The notes beneath the pieces were generated by a model. It was not told the DNA's origin. It did no database searches and saw only the letters and a list, made by a program, of their open reading frames with translations. From Terriglobia bacterium (GTDB taxonomy: Bacteria; Acidobacteriota; Terriglobia; Terriglobales; Acidobacteriaceae), in assembly GCA_020073645.1 (NCBI GenBank), contig JAIQET010000029.1, forward strand, positions 1 through 50,451: a DNA stretch of 50,451 bases. The letters are read 5' to 3'. Positions 8,612 to 16,472 of the stretch are shown piece after piece. Each line of letters starts with the position of its first letter. Within the stretch, counting starts at the first letter, position 1. A program made the position numbers and the translations under genes.

Positions 8612-9538
8612 TCACGCCACCGCGTGGGCCGCGTGCGCTTCTCCCTTGGCCGTGTGAACGTGCCGCTTTCTATGGTGCACCGTCTTGGTCTCGTGCTTGG
8701 CTGCGGTCTTGGGCTTCAACATCACGTCCATCAATGCCTTCTGGGCATCGACGAAGCTCTTGACCCCTTCCCGCGTCATATCCGACAAGGGAACGAACGG
8801 GAACGGCTTTAACATCTCCATCGTCTTCCCGGCGGCTTTCAGATTCACATGCACCTGCCGGCCGGCCAGGTCGGAGAGTTTCTTTTGCGCCTCGATGTAG
8901 GAATCGGTCGCCTGGCGCGCCAGCTCGAGCAACTCGGTCTGCTTGATTTTCTTGGCCCCGTTGGCATGCTTGCCGCCCGCCACTTTGGCCGTTTCCTCGG
9001 CAACCACATCGAGGAACTTCTTCTGCGCGTGGACGAACTTCTCGATTCCCTCGCGCGCGAGTTCCACCAGGCGCTCGCCCTTGAAAGGCTTCCCGGTCTT
9101 GGTCGCCTCCAGCCAGGCGTGCGTCTGCTTGCTCGCGAGCTTCAGGTACTCCTGCTGCATATCAATAAAGGTCTCGACGCCGCGACGCAGCAGGTCGGTC
9201 ATCGCCAGGGCGGGAGTGGAGCCCCCAACGCGTTCCTTTACTCCGGTCATGACGATTTCGTTCTGCCGCTGCACCAGGCTGAGAAGAACATTTTGTGCTT
9301 CAATGAAATTGGACATGCCCTCACCCGCCAATTCGGTCAGAACGTTGGTCGGAGAGTGCCGGGGGTTGGAAAACTGCTCCCGCATGAGGTTCATGACGCT
9401 GGCGTTCTGCCGCATCGCCAGATCGACAAGAATTCGCTGCGTAGCAAAGAAAGTATCCATGCCCTGCCGCATCCATCCTGACAGCATGGAACCAAAAGAC
9501 GTCTCCCGTGGATGAGCGGGCTTCACATCTCCTCGCAT
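8612..9538 (-). CDS. Phasin-like granule protein with six tandem helical repeats
   Basis: A 308-aa protein starting at the ATG 9538, which has AGGAGG 4 nt upstream; an earlier ATG at 9559 has no such site. Residues ~18-285 are six tandem copies of a phasin-like helix motif, roughly LxELAREGh(E/D)xFhxAQKxhLDL. The key Gln recurs at residues 34, 82, 128, 172, 218 and 266 (spacings 48, 46, 44, 46, 48). Phasins coat polyhydroxyalkanoate granules with amphipathic helices, and ordinary ones carry a single such region in ~110-190 aa. The last ~35 residues are Lys/His/Ala-rich (TVHHRKRHVH), like the DNA-binding tails of PhaF-type phasins. The divergent neighbour is PhaR, the classical phasin repressor, and a PhaR-type palindrome overlaps the leader. 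No PHA synthase gene lies in the window. Confidence 0.8.
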   Translation of the reverse strand: MRGDVKPAHPRETSFGSMLSGWMRQGMDTFFATQRILVDLAMRQNASVMNLMREQFSNPRHSPTNVLTELAGEGMSNFIEAQNVLLSLVQRQNEIVMTGVKERVGGSTPALAMTDLLRRGVETFIDMQQEYLKLASKQTHAWLEATKTGKPFKGERLVELAREGIEKFVHAQKKFLDVVAEETAKVAGGKHANGAKKIKQTELLELARQATDSYIEAQKKLSDLAGRQVHVNLKAAGKTMEMLKPFPFVPLSDMTREGVKSFVDAQKALMDVMLKPKTAAKHETKTVHHRKRHVHTAKGEAHAAHAVA

Positions 9539-9550
9539 AATGCCTCCTGA

Positions 9551-9567
9551 ATGCTGCATTGCAGCAT
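9551..9567. promoter_or_regulatory. Probable PhaR operator, phasin side
   Basis: ATGCTGC-ATT-GCAGCAT is a perfect 7-bp inverted repeat with a 3-nt spacer, 13 bp upstream of the phasin-like start. Its core, CTGC-N3-GCAG, is the TGC-rich palindrome reported for PhaR of Rhodobacter/Paracoccus. Its position next to the ribosome-binding site would allow repression of the phasin gene. Confidence 0.65.
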
Positions 9568-9620
9568 CAACTTAACTATACAGATGTATGGTAGTTATGT
9601 CAATATATTTATGTTGTTAT

Positions 9621-9635
9621 TGTGCATTGCAACAT
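9621..9635. promoter_or_regulatory. Second, weaker PhaR-type operator, phaR side
   Basis: TGTGCATTGCAACAT repeats the core TGCATTGCA of the first site with two changes in the flanks, so dyad symmetry is partly kept. It ends 15 bp before the phaR start. The ~50 bp between the two sites are AT-rich and include ATACAGATGTAT (perfect 5-bp arms), where both divergent promoters probably lie. This fits autoregulation of phaR. Confidence 0.55.
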
Positions 9636-9650
9636 CGAGGAACTGCCTGA

Positions 9651-10274
9651 ATGAAACCGGCCACCGTCATCGTCAGAAAATACGGCAACCGCAGGCTTTA
9701 CGACACCTCCAACAGCCGCTATGTGAATCTGGAAGACGTCGCCGCACTCATCCGCGAAGGCAAGGAGGTTCAGGTGGTCGATGCCAAGTCCGGCACAGAC
9801 CTGACCCGCGTCACGCTCACCCAGATCATTACCGAGGATGCCAAGGCCAGGCCCACCGGACTGCCGCTCGAACTCCTTCGCCAGCTCATCGCCGCGTCCG
9901 ATCAGGCCGGCCGGGAATTCATGATGTGGTACCTTAAATCGGCCTTCGCCACCTACCAGAAGGTACAGGATGCTATACAGAATCGCTTGGCCGGGGTGCA
10001 GTCCGCCATCCTGTCCCCGGTTGAAATGATGAAAGAGTTTCTCGGCGGGACGCCACCTCCGCCCCAGGCTGAGTCCGAGCTCAATGCCCTGCGCCGGCGC
10101 CTGGCGAAACTGGAGACCCGTGCCGCAAAACCGGCCCCAGCAAAGCGCAGCAGCGGACGAAAACCTAAGCGGCCTCGCTCTTCGCAAATAGCTCCCGGAT
10201 CGCGCGCTTCTGGATCTTCCCGGTCGAGTTCTTTGGTAGCGCCGCTTGGAACACCACGCGGTGCGGCACTTTGA
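9651..10274 (+). CDS. phaR: Polyhydroxyalkanoate synthesis repressor PhaR
   Basis: Residues 7-65 form the PHB/PHA accumulation regulator DNA-binding domain (VRKYGNRRLYDTSNSRYVNLED..., VVDAKSGTDLTRVTLTQII). Residues ~75-130 form the PHB_acc region (LPLELLRQLI...MMWYLKSAF). PhaR binds both DNA and PHA granules; when granules form it leaves its operators and phasin genes are switched on. Two candidate operators sit directly upstream, and the divergent gene is phasin-like. A weak GAGGA precedes the ATG. The last ~36 residues are Arg/Ser/Pro-rich and lie antisense to the 3' end of the convergent acyl-CoA synthetase gene, an overlap of about 110 bp. A one-base frame change near 10167 would instead end the protein at TAA by ~10170, so the tail may be an artefact. 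Confidence 0.88.
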   Translation: MKPATVIVRKYGNRRLYDTSNSRYVNLEDVAALIREGKEVQVVDAKSGTDLTRVTLTQIITEDAKARPTGLPLELLRQLIAASDQAGREFMMWYLKSAFATYQKVQDAIQNRLAGVQSAILSPVEMMKEFLGGTPPPPQAESELNALRRRLAKLETRAAKPAPAKRSSGRKPKRPRSSQIAPGSRASGSSRSSSLVAPLGTPRGAAL

Positions 10275-11730
10275 ACTTCGCCACATGCTGGGCAACGTGG
10301 CACCGGATGTCTTCATCGCTGACGTTCGTTCCAGGTCTCAGTTGAATCACCGCGCAGATCTCTTCTCCAAACACCACGTCCGGAATTCCGACTACTGCTG
10401 CTTCCGCTACCGCCGGATGCAGATAGAGCGCCTCCTCGATCTCGCGCGGCGAAATGTTCTCCCCACCCTTTACAATCAGGTCTTTCTGGCGGTCCGTGAT
10501 GTAGAGGTATCCGTCCTCGTCCAGGTAACCGACATCGCCGCTGTGAAACCATCCCCCGCGGAAAGCCTCGCGAGTGGCGGCCGCGTCCTGCCAATATCCC
10601 GCCGTGATGTTTGCCCCTAACAGGCAAATCTCGCCAACGTGCCGCGGGGGCAAACTCTGGTTCTGCTCATCCACGATGTGGACCTCAATCCCGGGCTGGG
10701 GACGGCCCGCGGATCCCGGGCGGTAAGGTTCGTGATCGTCGTAACCACTGGCAATCGCCACCGACTCAGACAGGCCGTAGCCCTGATCGATACGGCACGG
10801 GAAAACTCGCTGGAATTCTGAGCGCAGCTTTTCCGGCAACGCGGCGCCACCAATGGTGATGCGGTACAAGCTCGAAAGGTTGAATTTCTCCCGCTCAGGA
10901 TGGTGCAACAAGTACACCAGCATGGTCGGAACTACGGGCACGTAGCCGACCTGGTGGCGCTCGACAATTTCGAAAATTCTTGCCGGGTCAAAGTGAGGCA
11001 ACAGCACCGAAGCGCAGCCCCAGGCGTTCGCCAGCTTCAGCATGATCAGCCCAAACGAGTGGGTCAGTGGCAGAACGTGCAGCATGGGATGGCGCGGCAT
11101 GTCGGGGTTGCGTTGCGATGCGCTGTTCACCGCAGCCGCAACGTTCGCGTGCGAGATCATGACGCCCTTCGGCTTCGCCGTCGTTCCGGACGTGTAAAGC
11201 AGCATTGCCAAGTCCTCGGGCGAACGATGGACGGGGGCATCCACTGAGGTGCCATCTGCCATCTCCGGAGCAATGTTCTGCATGCCGTCGGTATCCGTCT
11301 CGCCAAAGACCAGACAGTGCTTGAGCGTGTCGATGCCTTGCGCAGCTTCATGCACACGTGCGGCCAGCGCGGGCATCGTCAGAACTACGGAAGCACCCGA
11401 GTTCTGCAAGATGTGCCCAACTTCGGCCGCAGTCCACTGCGGCATCACCGGACTCATCACCGCGCCGATGGTCCAAATCGCCTGAAAGCAGGCCGTCAGG
11501 TCGGGCGAATTTGGCATGAGAACTACCACCCGGTCACCGGGAAGAGCCCCGTGTTCCCGGAGGATGCGAGCCAACCGTCCTGCGCGCTGGAGCTCTTCTA
11601 CGTTGGTGTAACTCCGGCCCTCATAGTGGAGGCGCGTGTAGGTACGGAATCTCTCCAGATTTTCCAGCTCCAGGCACGCAACGTTTGCAGAGATGGTCAG
11701 GTGGGAGGGAAGGCTTGCGGCTGCCTGCAT
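10165..11730 (-). CDS. AMP-forming acyl-CoA synthetase (long-chain fatty-acid type)
   Basis: A 521-aa ANL-superfamily ligase that activates a carboxylic acid to its acyl-CoA with ATP. All core motifs are present: P-loop-like YTSGTTAKPKGVM (~residues 177-189), GYGLSES (~310), FHSGDVGYLDEDGYLYITDR with hinge Asp/Arg (~390-410), KDLIVKGGENISPREIE, and the adenylation Lys in PKNSTGKIQKR near the C-terminus. The start is well supported (GGAGGA 7 nt before the ATG). It is transcribed alone, convergent with and overlapping phaR by ~110 bp. Its neighbours suggest fatty-acid activation for beta-oxidation or storage lipid. Chain length cannot be inferred. Confidence 0.9.
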   Translation of the reverse strand: MQAAASLPSHLTISANVACLELENLERFRTYTRLHYEGRSYTNVEELQRAGRLARILREHGALPGDRVVVLMPNSPDLTACFQAIWTIGAVMSPVMPQWTAAEVGHILQNSGASVVLTMPALAARVHEAAQGIDTLKHCLVFGETDTDGMQNIAPEMADGTSVDAPVHRSPEDLAMLLYTSGTTAKPKGVMISHANVAAAVNSASQRNPDMPRHPMLHVLPLTHSFGLIMLKLANAWGCASVLLPHFDPARIFEIVERHQVGYVPVVPTMLVYLLHHPEREKFNLSSLYRITIGGAALPEKLRSEFQRVFPCRIDQGYGLSESVAIASGYDDHEPYRPGSAGRPQPGIEVHIVDEQNQSLPPRHVGEICLLGANITAGYWQDAAATREAFRGGWFHSGDVGYLDEDGYLYITDRQKDLIVKGGENISPREIEEALYLHPAVAEAAVVGIPDVVFGEEICAVIQLRPGTNVSDEDIRCHVAQHVAKFKVPHRVVFQAALPKNSTGKIQKRAIRELFAKSEAA

Positions 11731-11931
11731 GGTAGTTCCTCCGTTCAGGCCACAAAGGGGTTTCGCCGCGGGCCAGAAACAATGGGAGGACGCGTTGCGC
11801 CCCGACGGGAAACCGCCCTAACAGCGCGCAAGTACATTATGCGTCCGGCTCCTGCTCCGGACTCTTGGCGGTAAGCAAGAATCTCGCCAGCTCGCCCATT
11901 TTGGGAAAGCGCAAGGCGGCGGATTTCCATG

Positions 11932-12756
11932 TCACGTGTGAAGGCCGATCTCCTGTGTTCGTGGTGCATCCACTTGGGCGATAAATTCCGCCACCGCCTG
12001 CCGGGACGCTTCCGGCTGATCGGTCCCAAAGATGTGGCCGGCGTGCGGAATCATCACCATCTTCGCACCGGGAATCCGGGACGCGATCAGCATGCCGTTT
12101 TTCGGCGGGACCAACCGGTCGGACTCGCCGTGAATCACCAGCGTAGGTGCAGTGATCTGCGGGAGGCGGCTGTACGAATGCCACCAGAAGATCGCACGCA
12201 ATTGGGCTCTAAATGCCGCTGGAGTCGGGATCCAGTTCCTGAGTATCGCCATGTCTTCCTCAACGCGCTCGCGCGGCGTGGAGGAGTCATACAGGATGGG
12301 GATGAAGACTTCCTTCGCCTCTTCGGGCGTCATCGTGGCGCGTGCCCAAAGCGCACTGATGACTCCGATTTTCGGTGGGCTGGCGTGCAGTCCACCCGGG
12401 TGCGTACACGCCAAAATCAGGGACCGGACTCGCCTCGGACATTGCAGCGCGAACTCCTGCGCAATCATGCCACCCATGGACACACCGAAGATATGCGCGC
12501 GCTCCACGCCGGCAGCATCCAGCACCGCGGCCGCGTCGGACGCCATCAACGCGATCGAATACCGGCCGGGTGGCGCGTCGCTTCTGCCCACACCCCGGTT
12601 ATCCAAGGCAATCGTCCGAAAATGTGCCGCCAACTCCGGCCGCGCGCGGTGCCACATGTCCGACGGATAGCCCAGCCCCATGATCAGCAGCAAAGGCTCG
12701 CCCTGCCCTTGTTCGTCCCAGTAGATCTTTGCTCCGCGGTTCTCGACGAAGGGCAT
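11932..12756 (-). CDS. Alpha/beta hydrolase (3-oxoadipate enol-lactonase/esterase-like)
   Basis: 274 residues from the ATG at 12756 (GGAG 7 nt upstream; a longer frame to 12786 lacks a site). Core features: PLLLIMGLGYPSDMW, DNRGVGRSD, nucleophile elbow GVSMGG (residues ~93-98), acid in HGESDRLVP and His in HAGHIFG, an intact Ser-Asp-His triad in the usual order. Closest in style to enol-lactonase/haloperoxidase-type hydrolases, but substrate specificity is not predictable. It lies ~200 bp upstream of and in the same orientation as the acyl-CoA synthetase, so the two may share regulation. Confidence 0.82.
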   Translation of the reverse strand: MPFVENRGAKIYWDEQGQGEPLLLIMGLGYPSDMWHRARPELAAHFRTIALDNRGVGRSDAPPGRYSIALMASDAAAVLDAAGVERAHIFGVSMGGMIAQEFALQCPRRVRSLILACTHPGGLHASPPKIGVISALWARATMTPEEAKEVFIPILYDSSTPRERVEEDMAILRNWIPTPAAFRAQLRAIFWWHSYSRLPQITAPTLVIHGESDRLVPPKNGMLIASRIPGAKMVMIPHAGHIFGTDQPEASRQAVAEFIAQVDAPRTQEIGLHT

Positions 12757-13443
12757 AGATGCTCCGGTCGAGAACACCCATATCACTTATTGGGGATGAG
12801 TGCAGTGATGCGGGAGGGAATCGTGAGGTCGGAGCGCACGCGGCTCGCCGGGGGGCCGCGGCGGGTGCGGGGGAGGAGTCGGCTGCGCGTTTAGGGGGAT
12901 AGATCTTGGGAATTTTTTTATGTCAAAATCGGGAAAACAAATGGGTTGCGGGCACTAGATTTCGTAAAATCCGGCTGCATTGGGAGTTGCGCGTAAAATA
13001 CGCAGCTTACAGGGCTTAGCAGGGCCGCGGCGGGAGGCGGGGAAATTGCCGAAGGAGAAGAACGCCCGCGACGATGGCGAGCGCGGAGAGATTTGGTGAC
13101 TTACTATCGAGCTATTCATTGTTTCTTACTATCTACTTGTAGAATAGCAGATCAAGCGGGGTAAATGGGACATGGGTCGGGAGTTTATATTTGGAATGGA
13201 GTGAGGGAGTTGGAGGAAACGGGAGGGTTTCTGGGGGTTGACAAGGTGGAAAGGGTTCTTGCTACTCCGGCGATCCGAGTTGGAAATCTGGTCCCTTGCG
13301 GGGGCACCAGTTTTCTACAGCATGCCCGAGAGTTGATACCGATCTGGGACGGAATGCCTACAATCATAGTGCCAGATTGAGGCTATTCACTTGATGAATT
13401 GTCATTCCGGGTTCTAACCTGCCAGCGATGAGGTGTGCCGTTT
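12757..13443. other. Intergenic region upstream of the fatty-acid operon
   Basis: About 690 bp with no supported gene. It includes a locally AT-rich stretch (12900-12990). A palindrome TCTACTTGTAGA (13132-13143) lies inside a wider inverted repeat GCTATTC (13111-13117)/GAATAGC (13142-13148). Possible promoter elements for the operon are TTGACA at 13238 with a poor -10, and TTGATA about 20 bp before TACAAT at ~13358. Neither is compelling. The palindromes could bind a TetR- or FadR-type regulator, but none is encoded here. Confidence 0.4.
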
Positions 13444-14679
13444 ATGGACTTCGCCTTCTCAGAGAAAACGCAAAACTACATCCAGCGTCTTGAGGCGTTC
13501 ATGCACCACTTCGTGCTGCCCGCAGAGGGCGTGTATGCGTCCCAACTGCAGCACACTTCGGACTGGCGCAAGTGGAAGCAACCTCCAGTCATGGAAGAGC
13601 TGAAGGCGAAGGCCCGGGCAGCGGGGCTGTGGAATCTCTTTCTGGCGGGAAGTGAGCACGGCGCCGGGCTGACCAATCTGGAGTACGCGCCGCTTGCCGA
13701 GATCACCGGGCGCTCACCGATTGCTCCTGAGGTCTTCAATTGCAATGCCCCTGACACCGGCAACATGGAAGTGCTGGTGAAGTACGGGTCGGAGGCGCAG
13801 AAGCAGCGCTGGCTCAAGCCCCTGCTGGCGGGGGAGATTCGGTCCGCGTTCTGCATGACCGAGCCCGAAGTGGCATCGTCGGACGCCACCAATATTCAAG
13901 CCACGGCGCTGCTCGAAGGCAACGAGGTGGTGCTCAAAGGACGAAAATGGTGGAGTTCCGGCATTGGGCATCCTCATTGCCAAGTGGTGATTTTCATGGG
14001 AGTGACGTTTGCGTCGGCGGAGAAGCACCAGCGCCACTCGATGGTTCTGGTGCCGCTCGATACCCCGGGCGTGAAGATCGAGCGCATGGTTTCCGCGTTT
14101 GGCATGTACGACGAACCGTTCGGACACGGGGAAGTCACTTTTGATAATGTGCGCCTGCCGGCAGATCACATCATCGCTGGCCCGGGACGAGGGTTCGAAA
14201 TTGCCCAGGGCCGTCTCGGGCCGGGCCGCGTCCACCACTGCATGCGAACCCTGGGGGCAGCGGAGCGCGCCCTTGAACTCTTGTGCAAGCGAGCTTTGAA
14301 CCGCGTTGCCTTCGGGAAGCCCCTGGCCGAACTGGGGGGCAACCGGGACATCATTGCCAATGCCCGCATTGCCATCGAGCAGGCCCGCCTGCTTACACTG
14401 AAAGCCGCCTGGATGATGGATACACTTGGCGCGAAGGGCGCGATGAGCGAGATTTCCCAGATTAAGGTCGTGGCGCCGAGCGTCGCCCAGACCATCATCG
14501 ATCAGGCCATTCAAGTCTACGGGGGCGCGGGCGTGTCGCCGGATTTTCCACTGGCTGAAATGTTCGGCTATATTCGTTCGCTGCGCTTGGCGGATGGTCC
14601 CGATGAAGTCCACCGCGCGCTGATCGCGAAACTGGAACTCAAGAAGTACAAACCGGTCGCAACCGTTCAGCACGCATGA
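13444..14679 (+). CDS. Acyl-CoA dehydrogenase, ACAD10/11 type
   Basis: 411 residues from ATG 13444 (GAGGT 9 nt upstream; a GTG at 13435 overlaps that site). The acyl-CoA dehydrogenase fold is clear: [17 protein letters not shown] (substrate/FAD contact), [62 protein letters not shown]. In place of the usual catalytic YEGT, this protein has ADGPDE, as in eukaryotic ACAD10/ACAD11. The next gene, overlapping by 4 nt, encodes the aminoglycoside-phosphotransferase-like kinase that is fused to this dehydrogenase in animals. In such systems the kinase phosphorylates a 4-hydroxyacyl-CoA and the dehydrogenase-fold enzyme helps convert it. First gene of the nine-gene operon. Confidence 0.92.
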   Translation: MDFAFSEKTQNYIQRLEAFMHHFVLPAEGVYASQLQHTSDWRKWKQPPVMEELKAKARAAGLWNLFLAGSEHGAGLTNLEYAPLAEITGRSPIAPEVFNCNAPDTGNMEVLVKYGSEAQKQRWLKPLLAGEIRSAFCMTEPEVASSDATNIQATALLEGNEVVLKGRKWWSSGIGHPHCQVVIFMGVTFASAEKHQRHSMVLVPLDTPGVKIERMVSAFGMYDEPFGHGEVTFDNVRLPADHIIAGPGRGFEIAQGRLGPGRVHHCMRTLGAAERALELLCKRALNRVAFGKPLAELGGNRDIIANARIAIEQARLLTLKAAWMMDTLGAKGAMSEISQIKVVAPSVAQTIIDQAIQVYGGAGVSPDFPLAEMFGYIRSLRLADGPDEVHRALIAKLELKKYKPVATVQHA

Positions 14680-15758
14680 GAAGCGTAGCCATGCCACTGC
14701 TCGATGAGCCCGCGCCAGTGCGTCCTGGCGAAGAACTGGATGCGGGCAAGGTCGACGCTACCATTAAGCGCGTCGTGCCCGGTCTCACGGGGCCGCCGGA
14801 GATTCGGGAGTATCCGCGGGGCGCGTCGAATCTGACCTACCAGGTCCGGTACCCGGAGCGGGAGTTTGTCTTGCGGCGGCCCCCGTTCGGGTACAAGGCG
14901 AAGTCAGCGCATGACATGCGTCGTGAGGTCACCATCATCTCCGCGCTTCAGCCTGTGTATCCCTACGTACCCAGGGTGATTGCATTTTTCGATGATCCGG
15001 CGATCCTGGGCTGCGATTTCTACCTCATGGAGCGAATTCGCGGACTGATCGTGCGCCGCGATCTGCCTGGCGAACTACGCCTCAGCCGGGAGCATACTCG
15101 CAGGCTCTGCCTGAACGTGATTGACAAGCTGATCGAACTGCATCAACTGGACTACCAGACCGCGGGACTCGAAAAGATCGGCAAGGGAAAAGGCTACGGG
15201 CAGCGCCAGATTGTGGGATGGAGCGATCGCTATCGCAAATCCCGCACCCCGGATGCGGGCGACTTCGAGGTCGTCATGGCCTGGCTGCACGACAAAATGC
15301 CGGCCGAGGATGTTGCAACCTGCATCATCCACAACGATTTCCGCTTCGACAATGTAGTCTTGAATCCGGAGAACCCGTTCGAAGTCATCGGCGTGCTGGA
15401 TTGGGAGATGGCGACCTTGGGCGATCCCCTGATGGACCTGGGAAACACGCTGGCGTACTGGGTGCAGGCGGATGATGACGATTATTTCCAGAAGACCCGT
15501 ACTCAGCCAACCCACTTGCCGGGAATGCTGACCCGCAAGGAAGTGGTCGATTACTACGCCGAGAAAACGGGCCTCGCGTTGAACAACTTTGATTTCTACC
15601 TGATTTACGGACTCTTCCGCCTCGCCGTCATCATTCAACAGATCTACTACCGGTATTTCCACGGACAGACCAGGAATCCGGCTTTCGCCAATTTCGGTCA
15701 GTTCGTGAATTATCTCCAGCAACGTTGTGAGCGACTGATCCAGCAGCCAGTGGTGTGA
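14676..15758 (+). CDS. APH-family phosphotransferase (ACAD10/11 kinase-domain type)
   Basis: A 360-aa aminoglycoside-phosphotransferase-fold kinase. Motifs: [12 protein letters not shown] (ATP loop), VLRRPPFG (Lys replaced by Arg), the catalytic loop [12 protein letters not shown] (HxDxxxxN, residues ~224-234) and the metal-binding [12 protein letters not shown] (~247-258). The ATG overlaps the dehydrogenase stop (ATGA), implying translational coupling; an internal ATG at 14691 is an alternative. Homologues form the N-terminal half of ACAD10/11, and LvaA in the Pseudomonas levulinate pathway is a related kinase acting on 4-hydroxyvaleryl-CoA. The likely substrate is therefore a hydroxyacyl-CoA rather than an antibiotic; this is inference from family and context. 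Confidence 0.88.
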   Translation: MRSVAMPLLDEPAPVRPGEELDAGKVDATIKRVVPGLTGPPEIREYPRGASNLTYQVRYPEREFVLRRPPFGYKAKSAHDMRREVTIISALQPVYPYVPRVIAFFDDPAILGCDFYLMERIRGLIVRRDLPGELRLSREHTRRLCLNVIDKLIELHQLDYQTAGLEKIGKGKGYGQRQIVGWSDRYRKSRTPDAGDFEVVMAWLHDKMPAEDVATCIIHNDFRFDNVVLNPENPFEVIGVLDWEMATLGDPLMDLGNTLAYWVQADDDDYFQKTRTQPTHLPGMLTRKEVVDYYAEKTGLALNNFDFYLIYGLFRLAVIIQQIYYRYFHGQTRNPAFANFGQFVNYLQQRCERLIQQPVV

Positions 15759-15761
15759 ACC

Positions 15762-16463
15762 ATGGGCGCGATCTATCTGGTCCGGCACGGACAAGCCAGC
15801 TTCGGCGCGGACGATTACGACGAACTTTCACCTCTGGGCGTGCAACAGTCGCGCATTTTGGGTTCGTGGATTAGTCACTGCAATCTGAAGGTGGATCGTG
15901 TTGTCATAGGTACGAATCGGCGGCATCGCCAGACGGCGGAATGTTGCCTGGCCGCGCTGCGGAAGGCGCCACCCGAGTCGGGGTGGGAGGTCGCGAGTGG
16001 TTTTTCTGAGTTTGACCACGTCGAGGTGCTGGAACGCTTTCGCCCGGAGTTGCGTGGTCAAGCGGCGATCAATGCATGACTCGCGGGCAGGGAAGATCCC
16101 CGGCGGGAGTTCCAGAACATCTTTGCCCCAGCGTTCGCGCGCTGGGTGAACGGCGAGCACAACGACTATTCGGAATCGTTCGCTGCCTTCCGAACGCGAT
16201 GCCGGCAGGCCTTGGCGGCGCTGCTGGACGGAACACCGTCCTCGGGTGCCACATGGGTGTTTACGTCCGGGGGCCCGATCTCGGCCATTGTTCAGGATGC
16301 GCTGGCAATCGCGAATGAACGCATCGCCGAACTTACATTTGCTCTCGTGAACACCGGGGTCGCGAAGTTGCGGTGCCGCCCCGGCCGCGTGCAGGCGGCA
16401 ACCATTAATCAATACGCCCACTTGGAACAGGCAGGCCGGTCCGAGTGGATTACTTATCGTTAA
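15762..16463 (+). pseudogene. Histidine phosphatase (phosphoglycerate mutase-like) interrupted by in-frame TGA
   Basis: The frame opening at ATG 15762 carries the N-terminal signature YLVRHGQASFG with the phosphorylated His, DYDELSPLG and GFSEFDH. It meets TGA at 16077-16079 after 105 aa. The same frame then continues without another stop to TAA 16461-16463 with clearly homologous sequence (DPRREFQNIFAPAFARW, VFTSGGPISAI, NTGVAKLR), so the full protein would be 233 residues. The second active-site region reads TSGG instead of the usual SHG. It lies 3 nt after the kinase gene and 9 nt before the ligase gene, within the operon. Explanations are a nonsense mutation (a Trp or Arg codon change), a base error in the assembly, or readthrough. 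No selenocysteine element is apparent. A phosphatase or phosphomutase role on the kinase product is possible but unproven. Confidence 0.82.
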
Positions 16464-16472
16464 CGGTGCATC

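Noticed and set aside
13165..13380. A 71-codon plus-strand frame upstream of the fatty-acid operon
   Set aside because: No family resemblance and no convincing ribosome-binding site; more likely part of the regulatory gap.
16077..16079. Selenocysteine codon in the histidine phosphatase
   Set aside because: No SECIS-like hairpin is evident right after the TGA, and the family is not known to use Sec; nonsense mutation or base error is simpler.
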